Positions 57,777 to 64,000 of a DNA stretch of 64,000 nucleotides are shown piece by piece. A program made the position numbers and the translations under genes. Position 1 is the stretch's first letter; each line of letters starts with the position of its first letter. This DNA comes from Streptomyces sp. MspMP-M5 (GTDB taxonomy: Bacteria > Actinomycetota > Actinomycetes > Streptomycetales > Streptomycetaceae), in assembly GCF_000373585.1 (NCBI RefSeq), contig NZ_KB891892.1, positions 1-64,000 of the forward strand, in the 5' to 3' direction. Below the pieces are notes generated by a model. The model saw nothing but the letters and a program-made list of their open reading frames with translations, was not told where the DNA came from and ran no database searches.

Positions 57777-58157
57777 ATGGCTTCTCGCGTGCGGCACCTC
57801 ACCTTCGACTGCTCCGACGCCTACCGCCTGGGACAGTTCTGGGCCGCCGTCCTGGACGGCTCGCTCGCCGACGACGACGCCCCCGGCGACCCCGAGGCCC
57901 TGGTCACCGCCCCGGGCTCGGCGCTGCTCTTCCTCGCGGTGCCGGAGGACAAGGCCGTGAAGAACCGGCTGCATGTGGACCTGCAACCCCAGGACCGGTC
58001 CCGGGACGAGGAGGTGGCCCGCGTCCTCGCCCTGGGGGCCACGCTGGTGGCCGATCACCGCAGGCTCGACGGCACGGGCTGGGTGACCCTGGCCGACCCC
58101 GAGGGCAACGAGTTCTGCGTCGAACGCAGCGCCGCCGAGCGGGTGCAGCATCTCTGA
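57777..58157 (+). CDS. VOC family protein (glyoxalase-like)
   Basis: A 126-aa protein of the glyoxalase_6 VOC type: VRHLTFDCSDAYRLGQFWAA, NRLHVDLQP (metal-ligand His) and LADPEGNEFCVE (ligand Glu). Such proteins are often detoxification or resistance enzymes of unknown substrate. ATG 57777 matches the family start; an upstream in-frame start at 57723 adds 18 residues. A pair of near-identical 18-20 bp direct repeats (TGACGGGnAAATCC) lies just upstream at 57702-57741. Confidence 0.88.
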   Translation: MASRVRHLTFDCSDAYRLGQFWAAVLDGSLADDDAPGDPEALVTAPGSALLFLAVPEDKAVKNRLHVDLQPQDRSRDEEVARVLALGATLVADHRRLDGTGWVTLADPEGNEFCVERSAAERVQHL

Positions 58158-58436
58158 TCCGATATCCCTGATCTGATCCGTGCACGGTCCGGTCGTCCTG
58201 CCCCAACACCGCTTCCCCGGGCCGACGTTGTGCGACCCGCGGCGCTTCGGTCGCCCACGGCCGGCCGATGCTGGAGAAGGGCATCCACCACTGTCCGCCC
58301 GAGGCGCGGGTCCGCGCCGCGCCGGGCCGTTCGGATTCCGTTAGGGAACCGGCCCCGGTGCGCACACGCTGCCGGGCCGGGCGCCACCGTGGAGCGGCGG
58401 GCCCCGATCGACGGGGTGCAGAAGGGGAGGTCCGTG

Positions 58437-58526
58437 GTGAGCGCGGAGCACATCGTGGGGGTGCTGGTGGCGGTGGCACTGGTGGGGCTGCTGGTGGCCG
58501 GCGTCAAGTTCCCGGACCGGTTCTGA
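58437..58526 (+). CDS. kdpF: KdpF, small subunit of the potassium-transporting ATPase
   Basis: A 29-aa single-transmembrane peptide: SAEHIVGVLVAVALVGLLVA followed by KFPDRF. This matches KdpF, which stabilises the KdpABC complex. GTG 58437 has GGGGAGG at 58424-58430. kdpA should follow directly, but instead a reverse-oriented antiporter begins 76 bp downstream, so kdpF is orphaned here. Confidence 0.85.
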   Translation: MSAEHIVGVLVAVALVGLLVAGVKFPDRF

Positions 58527-58602
58527 GTTTGCGGCAGGCCGTCGGGGTGTGGCGGCCGGATCGTGGTTGGGGCGCGGGCCGCGGTGACCACCGGGCGGGT
58601 GG

Positions 58603-60171
58603 TCAGTCCTCGCCCAGTCCGGCCTCTTCGAGGTCGAGGCCGCGCTGCAGCCGGCGCCGGGTGGTGTCGCTGATGTGGTGTTCCGCGTACAGCCGTTGGA
58701 GCTGGGTGGATTCGGCGGCTATCACGGTGCGGCGCAGTTCCCGGTAGGTGGCGGCCGAGGCCCAGGTGGACGGCGTGGTGTCGTCGTCCTGGTCGGCGTC
58801 GGCCTGGTCCAGGCGGGCCAGCAGACCGCGGCGCAGCTGGTCGAGCAGCGCGGTGGGTGCGGCCTCGGCCCCCTCCAACTCGTCCAGGCAGGCCAGGCCC
58901 GCCTTGGCGAGTCCGGCGCGGGCGCGGGCCTCTTCGCGGGCGGTGTGCTCCGGCTCCAGCGCGATCCCGGACCAGCGGACGACCGGCGCGAGGGTGAAGC
59001 CCTGTAGGACGAGGGTGAAGACGACCACACCGGTGGTCAGCACCAGGACCAGCGGGCGGTGCGGCAGCGGGCTGCCGTCGCCGGCGGCCAGCGGGATGGA
59101 CAGCGCGGCGGCCAGCGGCATCACCCCGCGGGTGCCGGCCCAGGAGACCACCGCCGGGATGCGCCAGGTGACCGTGCCGTTGCCGCGGCGGCGTTGCATG
59201 ACGGCGGAGAGCGGTAGCACCCCCAGCATCCGCACGGCGATCACGGTGCCGGCCACCGCGAGGACGCCCAGTGGCCAGGCGTGGTCGTAGGAGTTCAACT
59301 GGTGGACGAGTGCCGGGAGTTCCAGCCCTATCAGGGCGAAGACGACGCTCTCCAGCAGGAACACCACCGTGCCGTAGACGGCGTGCACCTGGAGCCGGAT
59401 GGTGGCGTTGGTGAGCCGGTGTCCGGTGCTGCCCAGCACCACCCCCGCGACCACCACCGCGGTGACGCCGGAGGCGTGCAGATCCTCGGCCAGGACGTAC
59501 GAGGCGTACGGGGTGACGAGGGCGATCACCGTTTCCAGGATCGGGTCCTCGGTACGCCGCCGGATCAGCGCCACCAGGGCCGCGACGGCGCCGCCGACCA
59601 GCGCCCCACCGCCGCCCAGGACCAGGAACTGGCCGCCGGCCGACGGCAGGGTGACCGCATGGGCGGCGATCGCGGTGCCCACCGCCACCTTGAAGAGCAC
59701 CAGGCTGGTGGCGTCGTTGAACAGGCTCTCGGACTGGACCAGGACCTGTATCCGCGGCGGCAGCGCGATCTTGCGGCCGAGTGCCGTCACGGCGACCGGA
59801 TCGGTGCTGGCCAGCACGGCGCCCAGCACGAACGCCATGGTGGGGGAGAGCGGGGTGACCGCGGCCGCCACGGCCCCGACGGCGGCCGCGGTGGCCAGCA
59901 CCAGACCGAAGGCGAGCACCGTCACCGGCTGCCACACCACGCGCAGTTCGCGCCAGGGGATCTCCTCGGCGGAGGCGTACAGCAGCGGCGGCAGCACCAC
60001 CACGCTGATCACTTCGGGCGCCACCTGGACGTCCCGGAGCCAGGGCAACAGCCCGACGAGCAGCCCGCCGACGACCAGCAGGGAGGGGGCGGGAATGCGC
60101 CAGTGGCGGGCGCCGGTGGCCACCAACGTGGCGAACACGACGAGGAGGAGAATGGCAGTAAGGTCGGTCAC
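58603..60171 (-). CDS. Na+/H+ antiporter, CPA1 family
   Basis: A 522-aa integral membrane protein with about 12 hydrophobic helices and a cytoplasmic C-terminal tail (from about residue 415) rich in charged residues. Signature motifs: LASTDPVAVTALG (with the transport Asp) and SESLFNDATSLVLF; VVSWAGTRGVMPLA. It exchanges cytoplasmic Na+ (or K+) for H+. Near kdpF/kdpD it suggests a monovalent-cation homeostasis cluster. ATG 60171 is the first start. Confidence 0.93.
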   Translation of the reverse strand: MTDLTAILLLVVFATLVATGARHWRIPAPSLLVVGGLLVGLLPWLRDVQVAPEVISVVVLPPLLYASAEEIPWRELRVVWQPVTVLAFGLVLATAAAVGAVAAAVTPLSPTMAFVLGAVLASTDPVAVTALGRKIALPPRIQVLVQSESLFNDATSLVLFKVAVGTAIAAHAVTLPSAGGQFLVLGGGGALVGGAVAALVALIRRRTEDPILETVIALVTPYASYVLAEDLHASGVTAVVVAGVVLGSTGHRLTNATIRLQVHAVYGTVVFLLESVVFALIGLELPALVHQLNSYDHAWPLGVLAVAGTVIAVRMLGVLPLSAVMQRRRGNGTVTWRIPAVVSWAGTRGVMPLAAALSIPLAAGDGSPLPHRPLVLVLTTGVVVFTLVLQGFTLAPVVRWSGIALEPEHTAREEARARAGLAKAGLACLDELEGAEAAPTALLDQLRRGLLARLDQADADQDDDTTPSTWASAATYRELRRTVIAAESTQLQRLYAEHHISDTTRRRLQRGLDLEEAGLGED

Positions 60172-60351
60172 GCGCTCGTCTCTCGATGGCTCCGGCTGTT
60201 GTTGAACCGCCGCCGACCAGACTTCCCGGCACTCCGGCTCAAAACTTACCGCGTCTTACCGACTCTTAGCGCGTTGCTGCCACAGTTTCCACGCCCCGCG
60301 GTGCCCGAAGGCGGGGGCGCGGCCGTTGCGTGGCCCTCGCCCAAGGCGCGG

Positions 60352-60765
60352 CTACGCAACCGTCATCAGGAGCAGCGACAGCAGCAGGACGATCGCGCCG
60401 CCGACGACGAAGGCCCGTTCCAGGCCCAGGTGTTCCCGGCCCTGGACGACGACGGTCCGCGGATCGGCCGGGTCGTAGCGCAGGAGCACGCGGTCGCCGT
60501 CGGCGAGTGGACGCCGGCGGGTCGGCGCCACGGGGCAGACGATCTCCAGCACGCGCTCGTCGTCGGTCACGAACTGGAGCAGCGGACGAGGCCGGCCCGC
60601 CCCGTCGGAGGCCCGGCCCGGGGGCTGCTTGACCAGGGCCGCCACGCACACTCCGGTCCGCTGCACCCGTCGCACCTGCCGGAGCCCGAACACCCCGGCC
60701 AGCATGCCGAGCAGCCCGCCGAACGCGGCGATCCCCGCCAGCACGGCCACCGCGCCCGTATCCAT
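60352..60765 (-). CDS. DUF3592-like membrane protein
   Basis: A 137-aa protein with an N-terminal transmembrane helix (VAVLAGIAAFGGLLGMLAGV), a beta-rich central domain (PLLQFVTDDERVLEIVCPVA, GDRVLLRYDPADPRTVVV) and a C-terminal helix (FVVGGAIVLLLSLLLMTVA). This two-helix, extracytoplasmic-domain pattern is DUF3592. Function unknown. It sits between kdpD and the antiporter, on the same strand as both. Confidence 0.82.
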   Translation of the reverse strand: MDTGAVAVLAGIAAFGGLLGMLAGVFGLRQVRRVQRTGVCVAALVKQPPGRASDGAGRPRPLLQFVTDDERVLEIVCPVAPTRRRPLADGDRVLLRYDPADPRTVVVQGREHLGLERAFVVGGAIVLLLSLLLMTVA

Positions 60766-60837
60766 CGACGCTCCTTCCTCCGGACGTGCTGCTTCGGATG
60801 CGCTGCTCGGGATGCGCTGTGCCCGGTCTCGCGTGGA

Positions 60838-63459
60838 TCAGCCGAGTCCCACGGCTTCCACCGCCGCGTCCGGTGCCGCCGTGGCGGGCAGGGAGAGGAC
60901 CATGGTCAGCCCGCCGCCCGGGGTGTCCTCGGGGTCGAGGGTGCCGCCCATTGCCTCGGCCAGGCCCCGGGAGAGCGCGAGGCCCAGTCCCAGGCCGCTG
61001 GTGTTGTCGCGGTCGCCCAGCCGCTGGAACGGCACGAAGATCCGCTCCCGGTCCTCCGGCGGCAGTCCGGGGCCCTCGTCGACGACCCGCAGTTCGACGC
61101 GTCGGCCCAGGGAACTGGCGGTGATCAGCACCCGCTGCCCCGCGTCGGAGTGGCGCACCGCGTTGGTGACGAGGTTGGCGACGACCCGTTCCAGGAGCGG
61201 TGGGTCGGCGAGGACGTCGCTGACCTCCGCCAGGCCCTGGGACTCGATCCGTACCGGGGACGCGGCCAGGGTGGACAGGGCCATCGGCAGGACGTCGGCG
61301 AAGGCGGTGGGCTGGAGGTTCAGGGCGAGCGCGCCGGCGCGGAGCCGGCTCATGTCCAGGAGGTTGTCGACCAGGCGGTTGAGCTGGATGAGCGAGTCCT
61401 CTGCGGTGGCCAGCAGTTCCTCGCGTTCGGCCGGGGTGAAGTTCACGTCCGCGCTGCGCAGGGAGCTGATCGCGGCGCGTCCGCCGGCCAGGGGCGTCCG
61501 CAGGTCGTGGCTGACCGCGGCCAGCAGCGCGGTGCGCAGCCGGTCCGCCGCCTTGACGGGTTCGACCTCGGCGGCGGCCTCCGTCAGCCGGGCGTGGTCG
61601 AGGGCGGCGGCCAGGTGGGCGGCGAATGCGGTCAGCACCCGGTGTTCGGAGGCGGGCAGCCGGCGGCCGCGGAGGACCAGGACGCGGTCCGGTCCGGCCG
61701 GCACCTTCACCAGGCCGTCGCTCTCTTCATCGGCGTCGGAGTCGAGGTCGGTACGCGGGACGAGTTCGGCGGACGTCATGCCGAACGTCTCGCGGGTCCG
61801 CTCCAGCAGCACCGACACCCCCTGCTCGCCACGCAGGATGGTGCCGGCCATGGACGACAGCGTCTCGGCCTCCGCGGTGGCGCTGGCGGCCCGCCGGGAC
61901 AGCCGCAGGGAGCGGTCCACCAGGGCCGCGACGGTCACCGCGACCAGTGCGAAGACGGCGAGCGCCAGCGCGTTGTTGGGCTCGGTGATGGTGAACTCGC
62001 CGCTGGGCGGGATGAAATAGTAGTTGAGCAGCAGCGAGGCGGTGAGCGAGGCGAGCAGTGCGGAGACCACGCCGCCGAGGCAGGCCACGCCGACGACGGT
62101 CACGAGGAAGAGCAGGGCCTCGCTCGTCAGGTTGAGGGCGCCCCGGGTATGGGTGAGGACGGTGGTCAGGAGGAAGGGGAGGACGAGGCCGGCCATCGGG
62201 CCCGCGACGCGCCGGGAGTGCGGCAGCTGCCGGCCGGGCATCGCCAACCGGCGCCCGCGGCCCGCCCGTTCGTGGGTGACCATGTGGACGTCGATGTCGC
62301 CGGACAGCTCGACGGTGTCCTCGCCGATGCCGCGCGGCGCCACCAGACGGGACAGCCAGCTGCGGCGGCTGGTGCCCAGGACGAGCTGGGTGGCGTTCTC
62401 GGCGCGGGCGAAGTCCAGCAGCGCGGCGGGCACATGGTCGCCGACAACGGAGTGGTAGCTGCCGCCCAGCTTCTCCACCAGGGCGCGCTGCTTGGCGAGC
62501 GCGGCGGGGGAGGCGTAGGCGAGACCGTCGCTGCGGGCGACGTGGACGGCCAGCAGGTCGCCACCGGAAGAGCGGCCCGCGATCCGCTCCGCGCGGCGGA
62601 TCAGCGTCTCGCCCTCCGGGCCGCCGGTGAGGGCCACCACCACGCGTTCGCGGGTCTCCCAGACGGTGCCGATGCCGTGCTCGGACCGGTACCTCTGGAG
62701 GGCCTCGTCCACCCGGCCTGCGACCCACAGCAGTGCCAGCTCCCGAAGGGCCGTCAGATTCCCGATGCGGAAGTAGTGCGCGAGCGCGGCGTCGACCTTC
62801 TCGGGCCGGTAGATGTTGCCGTGCGCCATGCGTCGGCGCAGCGCCTCGGCGGGCATGTCCACCAGCTCGATCTGGTCGGCGCGGCGGACCACCTCGTCCG
62901 GTACGGTCTCCCGCTGCGGGACCCCGGTGATCTTCTCCACCACGTCGTTGAGCGACTCCAGGTGCTGGACGTTGACGGTGGTGACCACGTCGATGCCGGC
63001 GGCCAGCAGCTCGTCGATGTCCTGCCAGCGCTTGGCGTTGCGGCCGCCGGGCACATTGGTGTGCGGCAGTTCGTCGACGAGGGCGACCGCGGGGCGGCGG
63101 GCGAGGACGGCGTCCAGGTCCAGCTCGGTGAAGGTCGTGCCGCGGTAGGAGCGGTGCAGCCGCGGGACGACCTCCAGCCCCGCGAGCTGTTCCTCGGTGT
63201 GCCGCCGGCCGTGGCACTCGGCATACGCCACGACCACGTCCGTGCCGCGCCGCAGCCGCCGGCGCCCCTCGTCCAGCATCCGGTACGTCTTGCCGACGCC
63301 GGGCGCCGCGCCGAGGAACACCTTGAGCTTCCCCGGGCGTGCGTCCGGTGCCTCGGCCGCGACCCCTTTCGGCGCCACCGACAGCCCCTCCCTCGCCATT
63401 GCGGTACGACCCCACGGCGCCTGGTTCGGCGAGGGGACCTCGGGCGGCCGAGCGGACAT
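60838..63459 (-). CDS. kdpD: Sensor histidine kinase KdpD
   Basis: An 873-aa osmosensing histidine kinase: N-terminal KdpD domain with Walker A (FLGAAPGVGKTYRML) and LVDELPHTNVPGGRNAKRWQDID, a universal-stress-protein-like domain (about residues 270-380), four DUF4118 transmembrane helices (about 395-490), GAF-like region, HisKA with phospho-acceptor His651 (AVSHDLRTPLAGG) and HATPase_c (NLVTNAVRHSD, GLGLALSRGLAEAMGG). It normally signals to KdpE, which would activate kdpFABC. Neither kdpE nor kdpABC is seen in the window; the next gene downstream is DUF3592-like. ATG 63459 is used; ATG 63399 is an alternative. Confidence 0.97.
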   Translation of the reverse strand: MSARPPEVPSPNQAPWGRTAMAREGLSVAPKGVAAEAPDARPGKLKVFLGAAPGVGKTYRMLDEGRRRLRRGTDVVVAYAECHGRRHTEEQLAGLEVVPRLHRSYRGTTFTELDLDAVLARRPAVALVDELPHTNVPGGRNAKRWQDIDELLAAGIDVVTTVNVQHLESLNDVVEKITGVPQRETVPDEVVRRADQIELVDMPAEALRRRMAHGNIYRPEKVDAALAHYFRIGNLTALRELALLWVAGRVDEALQRYRSEHGIGTVWETRERVVVALTGGPEGETLIRRAERIAGRSSGGDLLAVHVARSDGLAYASPAALAKQRALVEKLGGSYHSVVGDHVPAALLDFARAENATQLVLGTSRRSWLSRLVAPRGIGEDTVELSGDIDVHMVTHERAGRGRRLAMPGRQLPHSRRVAGPMAGLVLPFLLTTVLTHTRGALNLTSEALLFLVTVVGVACLGGVVSALLASLTASLLLNYYFIPPSGEFTITEPNNALALAVFALVAVTVAALVDRSLRLSRRAASATAEAETLSSMAGTILRGEQGVSVLLERTRETFGMTSAELVPRTDLDSDADEESDGLVKVPAGPDRVLVLRGRRLPASEHRVLTAFAAHLAAALDHARLTEAAAEVEPVKAADRLRTALLAAVSHDLRTPLAGGRAAISSLRSADVNFTPAEREELLATAEDSLIQLNRLVDNLLDMSRLRAGALALNLQPTAFADVLPMALSTLAASPVRIESQGLAEVSDVLADPPLLERVVANLVTNAVRHSDAGQRVLITASSLGRRVELRVVDEGPGLPPEDRERIFVPFQRLGDRDNTSGLGLGLALSRGLAEAMGGTLDPEDTPGGGLTMVLSLPATAAPDAAVEAVGLG

Positions 63460-63577
63460 GGGTTGCGTGCCATGGTCACACCGCCTCGGCCGTCGCGCGG
63501 CGGAACGCGGCGATGTTGACGTTTTCCTGATCCGGGCAGCTCAGAGCGCCCGCCGACCGTGGAAATCTGACGTGGCG

Positions 63578-63808
63578 TCAGTGCGGACCGCGGCGGCGTA
63601 CGTCGAGCAGCAGCGCGCCGGCGAATCCGGTCATCAGCAGCACTCCCAGCAGCGCGGCCAGCGCCCCACCGGACACGGCACCGGCCAGCAGCACGGCCAG
63701 GCCGATCAGCAGCGCCGCCACCACGGAGGCGGCGATCTTCCAGTCGTCGCCGATGAGGAACGCGTACCAGAAGCGGGCGAAGGCCCTGGCGAGGGCGGGG
63801 ATGTTCAC
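63578..63808 (-). CDS. Small membrane protein
   Basis: A 76-aa protein with two predicted transmembrane helices (ASVVAALLIGLAVLLAGAV and LAALLGVLLMTGFAGALLL), a basic N-terminal segment (ALARAFARFWYAFLIGDDW) and a basic end. It starts at GTG 63808, overlapping the stop of the gene above it by GTGA, so the two are coupled. Unknown function; located just upstream of kdpD in the same direction. Confidence 0.75.
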   Translation of the reverse strand: MNIPALARAFARFWYAFLIGDDWKIAASVVAALLIGLAVLLAGAVSGGALAALLGVLLMTGFAGALLLDVRRRGPH

Positions 63809-64000
63809 GGGGCCCTCCGGACGCGTGCGGCGGGGTGCGGACGGGTGCGGGCGGCGACCGCGGGCGCGGCCCGGACCAGCAGGCGGCTGACGGCGAACCA
63901 GGCCGCGATCAGCACCGGGATCGCCCAGTCGCCGCCGTACCACGCGATGCTCTGCCCGCCGGGTGCGAAGACGCCGAGGCCGGCCACCGCCCAGTACGTG
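63805..64000 (-). CDS. Membrane protein, C-terminal part (runs off the window)
   Basis: The frame is open from the window edge to a stop at 63805-63807. The last 65 residues visible contain two hydrophobic stretches (TYWAVAGLGVFAPGGQSIAW and WAIPVLIAAWFAVSRLLVRA) and a basic tail, as at the end of a multi-spanning transporter. A GTG at 63987 could be a start, but the frame stays open beyond it and the residues before (TYWA) fit the same helix, so this is probably the 3' end of a longer gene. Coupled by GTGA to the small membrane protein. Confidence 0.6.
   Translation of the reverse strand, partial: TYWAVAGLGVFAPGGQSIAWYGGDWAIPVLIAAWFAVSRLLVRAAPAVAARTRPHPAARVRRAP

Noticed and set aside
59281..63519. 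A 1412-codon open frame on the + strand
   Set aside because: It is antisense to the antiporter, DUF3592-like and kdpD genes. The translation is Gly/Gln/Arg/Val-rich with no domains, a usual artefact of high-GC third-position bias.

Overview
The window is a high-GC actinobacterial chromosome segment, almost certainly Streptomyces or a close relative. The evidence is strong G/C third-position bias, GTG/TTG starts with purine-rich ribosome sites, and lineage-typical genes: a chaplin, DUF397 and XRE/DUF5753 regulators, a PF04672 methyltransferase, an RsbW-like ATPase, MbtH and a PcaV-like regulator. I saw no rRNA, tRNA, CRISPR array or insertion sequence.

Layout. 1-2.4 kb: the 3' end of a non-ribosomal peptide synthetase (A-PCP-E) with an mbtH gene and a terminator. 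2.6-12.8 kb: single housekeeping and accessory genes (acetyltransferase, a secreted protein plus a ribosome-inactivating-protein-like gene broken by one in-frame TGA, a MerR/excisionase-like regulator with its hydrolase, M20 amidohydrolase, two methyltransferases, an RsbW-like ATPase/DUF397/XRE group around a repeat cluster, a YdcF-type membrane protein). 13-25.9 kb: htpG, a DinB protein divergent from an F420-type oxidoreductase, an ABC-F ATPase behind a leader peptide and attenuator, a DsbA-like lipoprotein-style protein, acetyltransferases and hydrolases. 25.9-28.8 kb: a cyanate detoxification locus, cynR-cynT-cynS, followed by a purine/cytidine-type deaminase. 28.8-31.5 kb: tautomerase, SDR, DUF488 protein and a short chaplin.

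31.5-36.3 kb: a protocatechuate/beta-ketoadipate locus (pcaV-like regulator, pcaI, pcaJ, pcaH, pcaB) that appears to be decaying: pcaG is reduced to its C-terminal tail, pcaF and pcaL are absent, and a frameshifted MarR fragment follows pcaB. 36.3-42.3 kb: two small zinc-ribbon proteins, then a translationally coupled three-gene operon: a LodA-type quinocofactor oxidase, a LodB-type flavoprotein and an unrecognised protein; a class 3 lipase converges on it. 42.5-45.7 kb: SDR, TetR regulator (apparently with a CTG start), P450 and 3Fe-4S ferredoxin. 45.8-57.6 kb: a secreted HAD phosphatase, a Gfo/Idh/MocA oxidoreductase divergent from a DUF2264 protein (a sugar-catabolic pair), several unrecognised Streptomyces-type proteins including one of 869 aa, and a KP-43-like subtilase without an export signal. 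57.7-64 kb: a VOC protein, an orphan kdpF, a Na+/H+ antiporter, kdpD and membrane proteins, with kdpABC and kdpE not seen.

The most notable items are the lodA-lodB-orfC operon, the eroded pca operon, the nonsense-interrupted RIP-like gene, the ABC-F attenuator and the iteron-like operator cluster at 10.4 kb. Convergent gene pairs are repeatedly separated by long, perfect hairpins.
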